A stretch of 64,000 nt of DNA from Adiantum capillus-veneris (GCA_014529385.2 CM043944.1:180919193-180983192), one strand, 5' to 3'; counted from the stretch's first letter, positions 44,191 through 57,088 are shown. The notes: generated by a model from the sequence alone, not told the origin. Numbers and translations: made by a program.

Positions 44191-45470
44191 ACAAGATAGA
44201 TTTTGTAGCATGCGTTCCCACTATGTACGTGTCACAGCACGACAACGCATGACCATTGATGATGAGATGAAAGCAATCTTTTTACTTTGCTCGTTGCCAC
44301 CCTCTTGGGATATCTTTTGCACAACTATTAGTAACTCTGCTCCTAATGGTACGCTAAAGTACGATGATGTTACTAGTGCACTTTTGTCATAGGAGATGCG
44401 TCAAAAGACCATGACTAGCTTGCATGATGGCGAAGTTCATTATGTGCAAAGGGATGATAAGAAATGTAAGGGTTGTTATTCACAACGTGAGTCCAAGAAA
44501 GAGGACAATAGAGATGCATCAAAGGGTAGATCAAAGTCTCATGCTCACCACAATGCTCAATGCCATTATTGTGACAAGTTTTCTCACATAAAGAAGGATT
44601 TTTATGCTTGGAAGCGTGAGAAAGAGAAGGGCAAAGGTAAAGGCAAATATCATGATGATGAAAAGGAGAAACCAAAGAGTTTGATTTAGATTGAAGAACT
44701 GAACATAGTGCAGGATGAGAGTGATGCGCAAGACATTACTATGGTGCTGAAAATAATGATGTCTTTTATGATGCACTGGAAACTCTATCTTTACAGAGTT
44801 CTATGTTTGTTGAACTTCTTGTCAGTGGTGAAGTATCCCATACATGGATCGTTGATTCGAGTTCTTCGTTGTATGTCACACATCATAGGCATTGGTTTAC
44901 TACATACGAGGAAACCATTGGCTCTGTTACACTTGGTGACAGTTACTGTTGTGACATTGTTCGCATAGGTGATATTGCCATGGTTATGGAAAATGACGTG
45001 AAGTTTTTCATCCATAAGGAACGTCATGTTCCAACCTTGACACGCAATCTGATTTCTGCTGGACGTCTTCATGACTTGGCTACAAAGTCACTTACATCAA
45101 TAGTCTTGGCGTATTGCGAAGGGTAATCTTATTATAGCCCATGGTTCTAAAGTTGATTCACTTTATCTAGCCTCTTTATGTATGATGATAAAAACATTGT
45201 TCTTTCTGTAACTGATCGACCAACCTTTGCTTTGTGGCATAGCCGTTTAGCACATATGTCAAAGAAGGAAATGGAGACATTCTCTCCTTTGGACTACTTA
45301 CCATCTTTCTCATTTTCAAACTTTCCCTTTTGTGAGTACTGTCAATATGGAAAGCAAACACGGATACATTGTACACATTCTTTCGACAAATAAAATGTAG
45401 TCAAATGATTATGTATCTTCTCATACCAAGCATGAGAAGATCACTTTAATTCGTACAATGCTTTCCTACA
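44191..45470 (+). pseudogene. Ty1/copia gag-protease-preintegrase relic
   Basis: Gag C-terminus (MKAIFLLCSLPPSWDIF), stop, zinc knuckle CHYCDKFSHIKKDF (44560-44600), protease region WIVDSSSSLYVTHHRHWF (DSS instead of DSG), then LWHSRLAHMSKKEME and a CEYCQYGK cluster of the pre-integrase/integrase zinc-binding domain. Stops and one frameshift (about 44750). The DSG-to-DSS change would inactivate the protease. Confidence 0.85.
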
Positions 45471-46049
45471 TCTTGTGCACATTCTTTTCTCGCCATGTTT
45501 TGCAAAAACCACAAGGCTGCATTACATATATTTCCTCATTAATCTTTGCAATGTGGAGCTGGATACCCCTTCTAGCTCAATTATATTTGTAAAAACAAAA
45601 ATGTGTAAAGATATTATTGTTATATCTCTATATACTTGTACTTCTTGTACTTCTCTCTTATTTTGTTGGGTGCTATCCATGGGAATTGGGATTAAAAACG
45701 TTTTTTAGAAGCGGGAGGTATAAAGGTCAAAATTAAGTGAGAAACATAGTCACTACAAGAGGTTATGTGCACTTTGTCAGGACAAGGGCAAGGCCACGGA
45801 GTCACGGACTAGGGCCAGGGGCCAGGCTAGGCAATGTGGACAAGGGATCCATCTAGGGCAAGAGGCTAGGAGCCTGCCTTTATATTGGGATGCTGGGAGG
45901 AGGATCTCAAGGTCTAGCTATGGTAGGTCTTACACTGGTATCAAGAGCCAATCACTTCCTTGGGGAAAAAAGGTGTGGTGCTTCTTTTCTAAGCCTCTTG
46001 CATGCTGCATGCCGTGAGGCTACTCTCTTGAAATTGATTCCCTTTAGAC
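45471..46049 (+). repeat. Composite repeat family: LTR-like end, copy B start
   Basis: 45600-46030 matches 48507-48960 and 54416-54870. It contains CACTACAAGAGGTTATGTGC at 45751, almost the left terminus of the CACTA element at 3340, and ends at TTACAC followed by TGGTATCAAGAGCC (45936), a tRNA-iMet-type primer site with one inserted base. Confidence 0.75.
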
Positions 46050-48506
46050 CAGCCTGTATCTGTGGTGCTTTGCGATAAGTGCTTGATTGGATTTTTTCCT
46101 TTGTTGAGATACTTTTATAGAGCTAATCTCATTTCTTTTTTGCAATGTTCAGTGCAAGGCCAGATATTTAGTGTATTGCCAGTGTCTTAACGAACCATGT
46201 CAAACAAACTTTAGCTTCACTCAGTAAAGATCTACATTCTTGCTAGTTGCCACTAAGGTCAAATTTTGGAGCTTTTCAACTCGAATGGGTGCTTTTTCCT
46301 TCTGCATAATCTCTTAAGGGTTTTTTCTTTTTTGCCAGCAAGAGCATGACAAATGTTTAACTAGCCTTGCAAGTACAAGTGAAATATACTAAATGAGAAG
46401 GTGCTCTAGACTCGCATTTGTAATATGGTCTAAGAAAGTTTTGTAGAGAGATCCAAACACAACAATACAACAAGCCAAATAGTCGCAAAAATCCTTAGGC
46501 CTGATCACTTGTCTGTTGTGTTTTCATATCACAGACTCAGGAGTCTAATTGGTTTGTCTTCATTACAAGGAGTTTACTCTACTTAAAGGAAAAATAAGTT
46601 GATTTGGTCCAAAATTAGTGTGGGAGGCCCATGATTGCACTACAAGTTTCTGACTTTTTTACTAGTTGAGAAAAAGGACACTTTTTCCATCGCTATCGGC
46701 ACAAGCTGTCTATTTTTTGCAGGAGGAAAAATGTGCCTTTTTACACGCAGAAGTTTGACTTTTCCACCGTTTTTTGGAACAATCACGGTGCCGTGACTCT
46801 TCCTTGGGTGATAAATTTGATTTTTGCACGAGATTTAATTTCTCTCAACCGCGAAAAAAATCACATCCCGAGGCGAAAGACTATTTTCTCACTCGTCGAG
46901 TGTAAATCTCATTTTTCACAGCGATGGAAAAAGTATGAAACTATTATTGTGATGCTCTCATTTTGTTTCATCTCCATGTAAAATTCAAAGTATGGTTAGT
47001 CGTAGCTTTAGTGAATAAAGCTACATTAATGAGAAGTCCTTTGCCATGATGATGGGTTTGTGTAAAGCTTTTAATGTAGTTCCTAGAGTAAGACATGCAC
47101 AAATTGTATGATTTGGGTGTTCCAAGGGAGATTACCAAGGTGGCGATATTTGATACTAGGGTGCATTGAGAAGTGGTAGAGTATATAGAGTCCTACAAAT
47201 ACTTGAAGTCATTTTTTACAAGTCCCTCTTTCTCTTTGAGAGGAACCTATTTTTGAGATTCGAATGAGGATATGCAACCCTCAGAAGATTCTATTGATCT
47301 AGGGACCTAGTCTTGACCATCATAATTTGTCTCATCAAAGGTATGATGGATGGAGAGCCTTGGATAGACTCCCAGCTAGTCTTGACGATCGTGATATGTC
47401 TCTCCAAAGATATGATGGATGGAGATCCATGGAGAGACCCCTAGTTAGTATGATCTCCAAGATTATCCGATGTAAGGTCACAAAGTGCCACATGAGGTTG
47501 TCCCCAAAGAGTTAGTCTACGGTAAGGCTTTGGCCTCTCTACCTATGGGTTGTGGGCTGAAATCCCCCATTGGGTTACCTCTAGAGGGGCACCTTGTGCT
47601 CAATTGGTGTCCACGTTTCTAGGGCCTAGTTTAGATTTGGGGTTCTAGTTTTGAACAATCGTGGTCCAGATGGTTGAAAGTATAATAATGCAAGAGCCAT
47701 GGAGAGACCGCTAGTAACTGTGGTATGTAAGATGATATAAAGTAGCAATGCAGTGTCACATGAGGTCATTAGAGTAGTATTGGGAGCTACACAAGTGGTT
47801 GAGGCACTTACAAGAGTATGATCCTTACATATAGGGCTTATGAGAGCTTCCAAAGAGTTCTTATACTAGATAGGCCCTCAAGTAGTCTCAGCAACTAGCC
47901 ATTAGGGAGTCTTTGAAAGAGAATGATTAGGAGGTACAAAAATTATCGCTGAGAGTCAAGACATGTACTAGGTCATTATCTTACATATACGGGTGGGAAC
48001 TTGCAAGTCATCATTATGTTAGATTTTCCCTTGAGTTGAGTCTCAATCGAGGAGGCACCATTTCTTCCACATCCTTGATGCCATTATCCCTCTCACATAT
48101 TATGTCACCCATTAAACTACCATGGTTGTATCTAGCAGCCCATTATTGAGAGGAATATTCCATGATTGAATATTCCATGATGCAACAACCCATGATAGAT
48201 GTCATGTAATGGTACTTGTCGTGACCTAAGAAGTACAAATTCGGTAGATTTAAGTAATGGGAGCCACTAAGAATGCATCTCCTAGGACTCTCCACAATTT
48301 CCTAACAATCTAGACATGCTTTTTCAATGAAACAACCTAGGAATTCACTTAAATTACGTTCCTAGAGTGGTTTGAAAGCAGAAAAACGATATTTTATTCT
48401 TGATATAATTGGAGCTATAATACTTAAAGTGGCCTTTCCTTTTATTGTGTGAAGATTCATTGCTTGAAAGGAGAGCATGTGCTTTTTTTCACACCTATAC
48501 AATCAA
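46050..48506 (+). repeat. Composite repeat family, long copy B
   Basis: Parallel to 21620-24330. Contains the truncated SINE (47502) and the 3' segment from 47623. Relative to copy A it lacks the 3' two-thirds of the SINE. No intact gene. Confidence 0.8.
47502..47620 (+). mobile_element. tRNA-derived SINE, copy 2, truncated
   Basis: The left target duplication AAGTGCCACATGAGGTTGT is at 47483-47501. The tRNA-like head is present, but the body stops at about 47620, where the 3' segment of the host repeat resumes internally. This is a deletion, since the 5' junction is the same as in copy 1. Confidence 0.7.
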
Positions 48507-49629
48507 AATGTGTAAAGATATTATTCTTATAGAGCCTCCTATCTTTATATAATTGTACTTCTTGTACTTATCTCTTATTTTGTAAGGTGCTATCCATGGG
48601 AATTGGGCTTAAAGACATTTTTTAGAAGCCCTAGGTATAAAGGTCAAAATTAAGTGAGCAACACAGTCACTACAAGAGGTTATGTGCACTTTGTCCGGAC
48701 AAGGGCAAGGCCACGGACTCACGGACTATGGCCATGGGCCAGGCTAGGCAATGTGGACAAGGGATCCGTCTAGGGCAAGAGGCTAGGAGCTTGCCTTTAT
48801 AATCAAAGGCTGGGAGGAGGATCTCAAGGTCTAGCTATGCTAGGTCTTACACTAGTATCAAGAGCCAATCGCTGCTTTGGGGAAAAAAGGTGTGGTGATT
48901 CTTTTCTAAGGCTCTTGCATGCTCCATGCCATGATGCTTCTCTGTTTCCAAGGGGAAAAGTATGCCGAAGTTTCGGAGCATGTGCAAAGCATTTTGAGAC
49001 AGGGAGGGATGCATTCCACCTCACGCAAAGAACGCACAGCCGGGCTTGGACTGTGGGCACAAGACAAGCCAGCAAAACTGTCATGGGCACCAACTCTGTC
49101 GAGCCACAAAGCGCGCACTCTCTCTCTTTCTCCCTCTTTCTCACAGTTGAAGCCGTGGCTGCCATTGCCACTGCTTGAAGAAATTGGGACTCGCCATATT
49201 AGGCAGCCCAAAAACATTAGGGAAAACCTAAAATAACCCTTGGTTCAAGTGGCCACGGTGGTCGCAGCCTTCGAAGGCGCACTCGGCTACCATCGGCAAA
49301 GGGCCGGGAAATTAGCAGTTGACAATTCCCTACGTATAGCAATCAACAATTGACAATTCCCTGTGTAGTTTGTCAATTTTGAAATTTGATCTATTGGTGA
49401 AAGTGTCCATAGAGCCGATTGCACTAAAGAAATCACCATTTGCAGTCGAATCGACTACGACGTGTCCAAGCAGGGTACATGCACGGGTGTATTTATGGGG
49501 TGAATAAATCTTTGAGGACCAACGTAATTAGCACTGCTAATTATTGTTTGTGGTGCATACTACGGCTACGGGATTGTTTTCGAATCAAGGTATACTTCTT
49601 TTCTGTTTCTTATGTTGCACGGTGTTGCC
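48507..49629 (+). repeat. Composite repeat family, LTR-like end and leader, copy C
   Basis: Same order as 54416-55540: LTR-like sequence with CACTACAAGAGG at 48668, primer-like TATCAAGAGCC at 48856, then a leader ending before the gag relic. Overlapping frames on both strands around 48830-49230 are not genes. Confidence 0.75.
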
Positions 49630-50157
49630 ATTAATTCAGATATCAATATGAACTTTGATTTTGAGCATCATACGCGTGGTCCCCATGATGGCTCACGGTC
49701 GGATACTCTTGTGGAGGGTGCCCACGATGCTACGGGAGGTGATGACGCTTATGAATTGTTCGATATTTAGGAATTTTGTGCACTTCAGAAACGCATCTCA
49801 GTAATGGAAAGAAATTTTGTATCTTTAAATGAAAAACTGACTAAATTATCTACGTTAGTGATACAATTTATGTAGTAGCAGGCCAAGGGCCCTATTGACA
49901 CACACATATATGAGCGCGCTGCCAATCAGGGGCAAGGACCTTCTGATCATGGACAAGGTCCATATCCGGATTCTTTGCACTCTCTCACTGCAAAGGAGGT
50001 GGATGAGTTGTTGAAAAACACCAAACCGTCGACTTTTAAGGGAGAGAACCGAGATCGCAATAAGGATGCAGTGAATATCTTTCTCAGTAAGTGGGATGGA
50101 ATTCATGCCTTACGACATACTCGCGATGACAGTGCGGAAGGAGCTTGTTGGGATTGA
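49630..50157 (+). pseudogene. Gypsy-type gag N-terminal relic
   Basis: Frame NSDINMNFDFEHHT (the start is ATT here, ATG in the copy at 55539) through two stops to LTAKEVDELLKNTKP, FKGENRDRNKDAV and FLSKWDGIHALR. This resembles the beginning of a Retrotrans_gag core (F-x-G-E-x-R-D). It is cut at about 50142, where another repeat segment begins. Confidence 0.6.
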
Positions 50158-53100
50158 GGACATGGGGGCACCCCAGTGCCGAGAAACTGACCGTGCCACC
50201 GCTCCTCGAAGTGGCTCTAGTCCGATGCCTCCCACGGTCCCCCATTTTGCTCAGCATTGTCGCTGTTGTTGGTAGTGACACCTTCATGCAAGCCATAGCC
50301 CTATATACCTCTTATGATAAATCCCCCCCTAGCAATATTTGCAATGCTGATCAGCTAGTCTTGTCTTCGCATTGCAACTAGAAAAAGAGCTTATGCTCAT
50401 GCTTTACGCATTAACGCCTACTGCCTATGCTTATGCTTTCCGCATCAACGTCCAGGGAAGCTCATGAAGAGAGGGGCATGCAAGCATGAGATGATGATTA
50501 CACTTGCCAACTAGGGTTGTTTAAACAAAACATCAGAGTCGGTGGTTGACCATCAGTTACAGATGAAAGTAAATGTCCAGGGAGCTGAGTTTTCTCACAG
50601 TGATCGTCTAATTGAGATAATTGCAGCCTAGTGTGTATCTACAAAAGGGCCCAAATATTTGTTGCTGATCTTTGCTCATATTTATGAACGTTAGCATGCA
50701 GCACTGCTAGTGTCATTAATATCCATTCAAGAGAAATAGCTCTGTAATGGAATTTGTTTCCTTGGTCCCGGTTCAAGTAAGTGGTTGAGGCAATCAGACA
50801 TAGTAACCTCGATGCGGTATTATTATGCTGAATTCTTTCTCTACCAATTCTTATGATGAAATTGATCTCCTCTAGACGACCAGTATCTGTGGAGCTTTGC
50901 GATATGCAGCTGATTGGATTTTTTCCTTTGTTGAGATACTTTGGTAGAGTATGTATGGTGAACCGTAGCTTTAGTGTATAAAGCTACATTAATGAGAAGT
51001 CCTTTGCCATGATGATGGATTTGTGTAAAGCTTTTAATGTGGTGCTTAGAGTAAGACATGCACAAACTGTATGATTTGGGTGTTCCAAGTGAGATTACCA
51101 AGGTGGCGATATTTGATACTAGGGTACATCGAGAAGTGGTAGAGTATATAGAGTCCTACAAATACTTGAAGTCATTTTTTACAAGTCCAAGATTCTATAG
51201 ATCTAGGGACCTAGTCTTGACCATCATAATTTGTCTCATCAAAGGTATGATGGATGGAGAGCCATGGAGAGACTCCTAGTTAGTATTGACGATCGTGATA
51301 TCTCTGGCCAAAGATATGATGGATGGAGATCCATGGAGAGACTCCTAGTTAGTATGATCTCCAAGATTATCCGAAAAGAGCTTGTCCGCAAAGAGTTAGT
51401 CTACGGTAAGGCTTTGGCCTCTCAACCTACAGGTTGTGGGCTCAAATCCCCCACTGGGTTACCTCTAGAGGGTCACCTTGTGCTCAATTGGTGTCAACCT
51501 TCCTAGGTCTCTTGCCCTTGGACACTCAAATCATCCTTCTCCTCGAGTGGGTCAGCTAAGGACAAGGTTCCTAGTTGGTTTCTATGAGTTCTCTCCATCA
51601 TTCCCAGCACGTGGTGCATCAAATAGGTGGCCATGGTGGTGATTCCTATGCGAGGACCTTGCTCAATGGTACGTGATCCTTTCCTGACCACGTTTCACGG
51701 CTAATATTTGGAAGGGATAAGAACCTCCCCCTCTCGGCCCTTTAGTGTGTCAAAAAGGAAAAGTGCCACATGAGGTTGTGAGAGTAGTATGGGAAGGTAC
51801 AAATTTTAAGGACCTAGTTTAGATTTGGGGACCTAGTTTTGAACAATCATGGTTCATATGGTTGAAGGTATAATAATTCAAGAGCCATGGAGAGACCGCT
51901 AGTAACTGTGGTATGTAAGATGATCTAAAGTAGGAATACAATGTCACATGAGGTCATTAGAGTAGGATTGGGAGCTACACAAGTGGTTGAGGCACTTACA
52001 AGAGCATGATCTTTACATATAGGGCTTATGAGAGCTTCCAAAGAATTATTATACTAGATAGTCCATTACGGAGTCTTTGGTAGAGAATGATTAGGAGCTA
52101 CACAAATTATCATTGAGAGTCGAGACATGTACTAGGTCAGTATCTTACATATACCGGTGGGAACTTGCACCTCATCATTATGTTAGATTTTCCCTTGAGC
52201 TGAGTCTCAATCGAGGAGGCACCATTTCTTGCACATCCTTGATGCCATTATCCCTCTCACAGATTATGTCCCTGATATAATTACCATGGCTATATCTAGT
52301 AGGCCATTATTGAGAGGCATAGAATGGCTTATACGAGGTTCGTCACGGAGGATGAGATTGATTCCATGATGGGACAACCCATGATAGATGTCATGTGAAT
52401 GTACTAACCCATGATAAATGTCATGTGATGGTACTTATTGTGACCTAATAAGCACGAAGTCAGTAGATTTGGAGTGAAATGGTAATGGGAGCCACTAAGA
52501 ATGCATGTCCTAGCGATCTCCACAATTTGCTAATGATCTAGACATGCTTTTTCAATGAAAACGGCCTAGGAATTCACTTAAATTATGTTCCTCGAGTGGT
52601 TTGAAAGCAACAAAACAAGTTTTTATTCTTGATATTTAATTGGAGCTATAATACCTCCACAATATTTAAAGTGGCCTTTCCTTTTATTGTGTGAAGATTC
52701 ATTGCGTGAAAGGGGAGCATGTGCTTTTTGCCACACCTATACAATTTCAAGGGTTGTTAGGAAAGGGGAAGTTATCCAACCCATTTATAACAAGTCCTAA
52801 TGATCTTAATATAGCTATTGTTGTCCACCTTGTGGTTTCCTTGATTCCCTATCCTTCTCAAAGGCTTTAATTGGCACTAAACTATAGCGCCGCATCATTG
52901 GTGTGTGATTGTCCTTTAAGAAACACAATATGTGGTGATCATCTCATTTCCATTGTATCATGGTATCATACATCACTTATGGTTTATTGCATTTTTTATT
53001 ATTTCACTTGTGCACAAAGCCACACCATGGAAGGGGGCAGGGGGTAGTCTTTGATTTCCATTATTCTTTAGATGAAGTTATCACCAAAATGAAAATTTCC

Positions 53101-53215
53101 TAAGAAACCAAATGAGTTTGTATTTATCAAGGTGCAAATCTGATCCCATATGATTGATTGTTTGTGATGGCATACTATCTCCCTAGTTGAAATTAGATAT
53201 GATCCCAAGTGAGCA
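50140..53215 (+). repeat. Composite repeat family, long copy C
   Basis: 50140-50640 matches 20990-21440, and 50640-53215 matches 21440-24745 with a deletion near 50950. The best-preserved LINE-like RT relic of the family is at 51058-51260 (YDLGVPSEITKV, YIESYKYLKSFF). Contains SINE copy 3. Confidence 0.85.
51386..51760 (+). mobile_element. tRNA-derived SINE, copy 3
   Basis: A 375-bp copy with the right target duplication exact (AAGTGCCACATGAGGTTGT, 51761-51779). The left duplication was altered by a small deletion or rearrangement. The A and B boxes correspond to those of copy 1. Confidence 0.75.
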
Positions 53216-53238
53216 TATGGCAACACTATGCCTAAGAA

Positions 53239-53420
53239 TTGTTTGAGACTTTTGGTATGATTGAGTGGAGGTTGGTATCTACTTCAATGGATCCCAACCA
53301 TAAGTTGTCCCTATATGAACTCTTATACATAGCTGATGCTACAAAGTATAGAAAGCTAGTTGGTTCTCTTCTTTGGAGCACTAGTCTTGACATCACTTTC
53401 CTAGTCAAAATTGTTATAGT
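53239..53420 (+). pseudogene. Ty1/copia reverse transcriptase C-terminal fragment
   Basis: FETFGMIEWRLVSTSMDP, NHKLSL, then ATKYRKLVGSLLW and TSLDITFLV match the end of copia RT (L-x-R-F-x-M ... P ... YRxLVGSLxYL ... RPDIxF). Key residues are degraded. Confidence 0.8.
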
Positions 53421-53690
53421 CAAGGTTGCAAGAATTCACACACACAAAACTTCTTGGAGATGAAGAAAAAACTCAAAGGACACATAGCTTGCAGATGGAG
53501 AAGAAACTCAAGGCACATAAATAGAATATACCACTAAGCATGTGAACACAAGATGATTTTTTCCTAGAGTGTTGGGCGTATATACAAAGCATGAGGGAGA
53601 AAAAACTTCGGGGGGGGGGGGGGGGGGGAGGATGCCCAGTGGTCTTAAACTTATTCACACACATCACTACCATATACAAGAATAAAACAA
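53421..53690. repeat. Spacer with a poly(G) tract
   Basis: About 19 consecutive G (53610-53628) follow a short AGACGAAGAAACTCAAGG-like duplicated stretch. The G run may be an assembly artefact. No gene. Confidence 0.7.
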
Positions 53691-54175
53691 TCCAAGATGT
53701 ATAGTGCCACTCAAGTAGAGAAAGATCCTCTTACCTACTTGCCAATGTCTAGAACCCGAACCATGCATAAATTTTGCTCACTTGTGAAACTGCACTTGAA
53801 TAGTTGGCCATGTAATGCATACATAAATGAGGCAAGCAATAAATTTTTTGTAGATGGTAACATCTTTTGGATCTCCAGCATCATGTAGACTTAACTTTCA
53901 ACATGTCCCATAGGAGTGGCAATTGGCTTGCAATCATCAAGTCCAAATCTGTTTAGCAAAGTTTGCACATGCTTTGTTTGCACAATGAAATACCTTAATC
54001 ACAATGCTTCTACTGAATGGTCATTTAATGATACAAAAGCCCCAAATTTGATGTCTCAAATGTGTCATTCAAATTAGTCTAAAATTCAGCAATACGTGTC
54101 TCATTCGAACCAGTGAGAGTAGTAAATCACTCAAATACAAAAAAACATAAGATATACATCATCCAAACATTTTAC
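53691..54175 (-). pseudogene. Ty1/copia reverse transcriptase fragment, opposite strand
   Basis: On the minus strand: LDDVYLM (degenerate YVDD box, near 54140), DTFETSNLGLLYH (the FxMxDLGxLxYFLG region), then YKKFIACLIYV and HWQVGKRIFLYLSGT (53700-53840). It converges with the fragment at 53239. Multiple stops. Confidence 0.8.
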
Positions 54176-54199
54176 ATAAAAAAGTGTGAAAACTGGAGC

Positions 54200-55620
54200 A
54201 TTTCAAAAGCCATGTGTAGTCAAATGATTATGTATCTTCTCATACCAAGCATGAGATGATCACTTTAATTCGTACAATGCTTTCCTACATCTTGTGCACA
54301 TTCTTTTCTCGCTATGTTTTGAAAAAAACCACAAGGTTGCATTACATATATTTCCTCATTGTTTGCAATGTGGATCTCGATACCCTTCTAGCTCAATTAT
54401 ATTTGTAACAACCAGAATGTGTAAAGATATTATTCTTATAGAGCCTCCTATCTCTATATAATTGTACTTTTTGTACTTCTCTCTTATTTTGTAGGGTGCT
54501 ATCCATGGGAATTGGGGCTTAAAGACGTTTTTTAGAAGCCCTAGGTATAAAGGTCAAAATTAAGGAAGAAAAACAGTCACTACAAGAGGTTATGTGCACT
54601 TTGTCAGGACAAGGGCAAGGCCGCGGAGTCACGGACTACGGCCAGGGGCCAGGCTAGGCAATGTGGACAAGGGATCCATCTAGGGCAAGATGCTAGGGGC
54701 CTGCCTTTATAATGGGAGGCTGGGAGGAGGATCTCAAGGTCTAGCTACGCTAGGTCTTACACTGTTATCAAGAGCGAATCACTTCTTTGGGGAAAAAAGG
54801 TGTGGTGCTTCTTTTCTAAGCCTCTTGCATGTTGCATGCCGTGAGGCTTCTCTCTTACTGAGGGGGGAAGGACGCTGAAGTTCCAGAGCATGTGCAAAGC
54901 CTCTTGAGGCAGGGAGGGATGTGCACTCCATGTCACCCAAAGAACGCGTAGCCCTGCTTGGATTGTGCACGCAAGACGGGCCAGCAAAACGCATCTCACG
55001 GGCACCAACTCTGTCGATCCACAAAGCCGCTCTCTCTCTCTTTCTCCCTCTTGCTCGCAGTCGGGGCCATGGCTGGCATCACCACTTCTTGCAAAAATTG
55101 GGACTCGCCATATTAGGCGCCCAAAAACATTAGGGACCACCTAAAATAACCTTGGGGCAAGTTCCCATGGTGGTCGCAGCCTTCGAAGGCGCACTCGACT
55201 ACCATCGGCAAAGGACCGGGCAATTATCAGCCGACAATTCCATACGTATAGCAATCAGCAGTCAATAATTCCCTGTGTTGTTTCACAATTTTGAAATTTG
55301 ATCTATTGGTGACAGTGTCCATAGAGCGATTGCAGTAAAGAAATCACCATTTGCAATAGAATCGACTATGACGTGTCCAAGGGTACGTGCACGGGTGGAT
55401 TTATGGGGTGATTAAAGCTTTGAAGACCAACCTGATTAGCCCTGCTACTTACCTTTTGTGGTGCATACTACGGATACAGGATTGTTTTTCCAATCAAGGT
55501 ATTCTTCTTTGTCTTTTTTACACTGCACGGTGTTGCCATGGATTCAGATATCAATGTAACCTTTGATTTTGAGCATCATACACCTCAGTTTTGGGATGAG
55601 TTTCTTTGTGGAGGTCCAAG
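54200..55620 (+). repeat. Composite repeat family, copy D
   Basis: 54200-54360 matches 45395-45540, 54416-54870 the LTR-like end (CACTACAAGAGG at 54578), and 55090-55590 the leader and first codons of the gag relic (ATGGATTCAGATATCAATG at 55539). The sequence then diverges towards the gap. Confidence 0.8.
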
Positions 55621-55918
55621 AATCAGTATTTAGTTTTTTGAAGTTCTCGAAAGTGCCGACCCGGTCCCTAGAAATTTTTGTAGAAGGACGTTGCTTTGTT
55701 GGCTGCAAGCTTGGGTTTCATCTTTATGTTAGGTGGCACCTTATCAATTTCCCCTTTTTGATTTGAGTGATTTTGGATAGAATAATTATTGTTTTTTCCT
55801 CCAATTTTCTGAAGATATTGTTCCCCTCCAATTTTTTGAAGACTAGATACAAGAAAGGCATCTATTTATTTATTAAAAACAAACCCCAATCAATTACTGT
55901 CCCAGTCAAACTCTTACA

Positions 55919-56118
55919 NNNNNNNNNNNNNNNNNNNNNNNNNNNNNNNNNNNNNNNNNNNNNNNNNNNNNNNNNNNNNNNNNNNNNNNNNNNNNNNNNN
56001 NNNNNNNNNNNNNNNNNNNNNNNNNNNNNNNNNNNNNNNNNNNNNNNNNNNNNNNNNNNNNNNNNNNNNNNNNNNNNNNNNNNNNNNNNNNNNNNNNNNN
56101 NNNNNNNNNNNNNNNNNN
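55919..56118. other. Assembly gap, 200 N
   Basis: A run of exactly 200 N, the usual size of a placeholder gap. Frames crossing it are meaningless. Confidence 0.98.
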
Positions 56119-57085
56119 CATGATATCACCTAAGATGGAAGAATAGAAGACTCTATAGCACCTTAATTGTGTAAGCTACAAGGGTATGTTTATGATTGAC
56201 CTATCTATCTCTCTAGCATGTAGGAGATGAACCATTGCAATGCCCCCTACGTGGATTAATTCACACCTCCTATTGTTGTGGTATGCAACTCATGTGAGCT
56301 CATACTTTTGCCACCTTCGGGAGTAGAGGTTTCCATGTAGTGTGAGTGAATGAAAGTAGAAGGAGTAGAATCTTGTTTCATGTTGTAATGGAGATGAGAG
56401 AAGGGAGAGGAGCTAGCTTGGTGTGAAACTATGTGGTGGGTAAGGGGAAGAGATGGAGGAGGAGCTTGCTTGGTGCTACAATGTGGAGTGAGAAAGCTAG
56501 CGAGAGATAATGATGGACTATAGGGGGTGCATGTGGTTGTTGTAGCAATGGAGAGCTTGGAAAAAGGTTTGTAGAGAGAGAAAAACACTTTTTAGCTATA
56601 GAATAGGTTTGAAAAGACTTTGGAGGGTGAAAATGATGTTTTTGATTTGTTTTTAAAAAAAACAATTTTTTGGAATTTTTTAGTGCACGTTTTTAACTTT
56701 TGAAGGTCAAAAATACTTTTTGACCATGAAATAGGTTTGGGGACCTTTTAAGGAGGGAAAACTTGAAATTTGAAATTTTTTGAAAATTTGAAATTTTTGT
56801 GTATTTTTAAATCCGGGCCAAAAAGTGGGGGAAAAGAGGTCAAAGTGGTCCCCCCCCTCTTTCCCCTAGCCACCTCCCTTACCTTCTCACTAGGTAAGAG
56901 ACAATTAAGAGGTGTAAGGCTACCTTGTCCCCCTACTTTTTTGAGGGTATAGAGTGTGTCCACCACCCTCTTCCTATTGGCTGACCTCTAATTAACCTTA
57001 ATCCCAAAGGGCCCCTAGAGGGTTCATATTTTCCTAATGCACTTTCTCATAGATTCAAGAACCGCAAGCATAAACTCACTTGGCA
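56119..57085. other. Spacer with no recognisable gene
   Basis: Open minus-strand frames (56256-56665) are rich in Ser, His and Thr and have no known motif. 56740-56830 is AT-rich with repeated GAAATTTTT. Confidence 0.5.
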
Positions 57086-57088
57086 CTT

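Noticed and set aside
48824-49236. Overlapping frames on both strands with Ser/Cys-rich products
   Set aside because: The sequence is an LTR-like repeat also present at 54720-55140, where different stops occur; no coding conservation.
56256-56665. Minus-strand frames rich in Ser/His/Thr
   Set aside because: Low complexity, no motif, two overlapping phases; not supportable as a gene.
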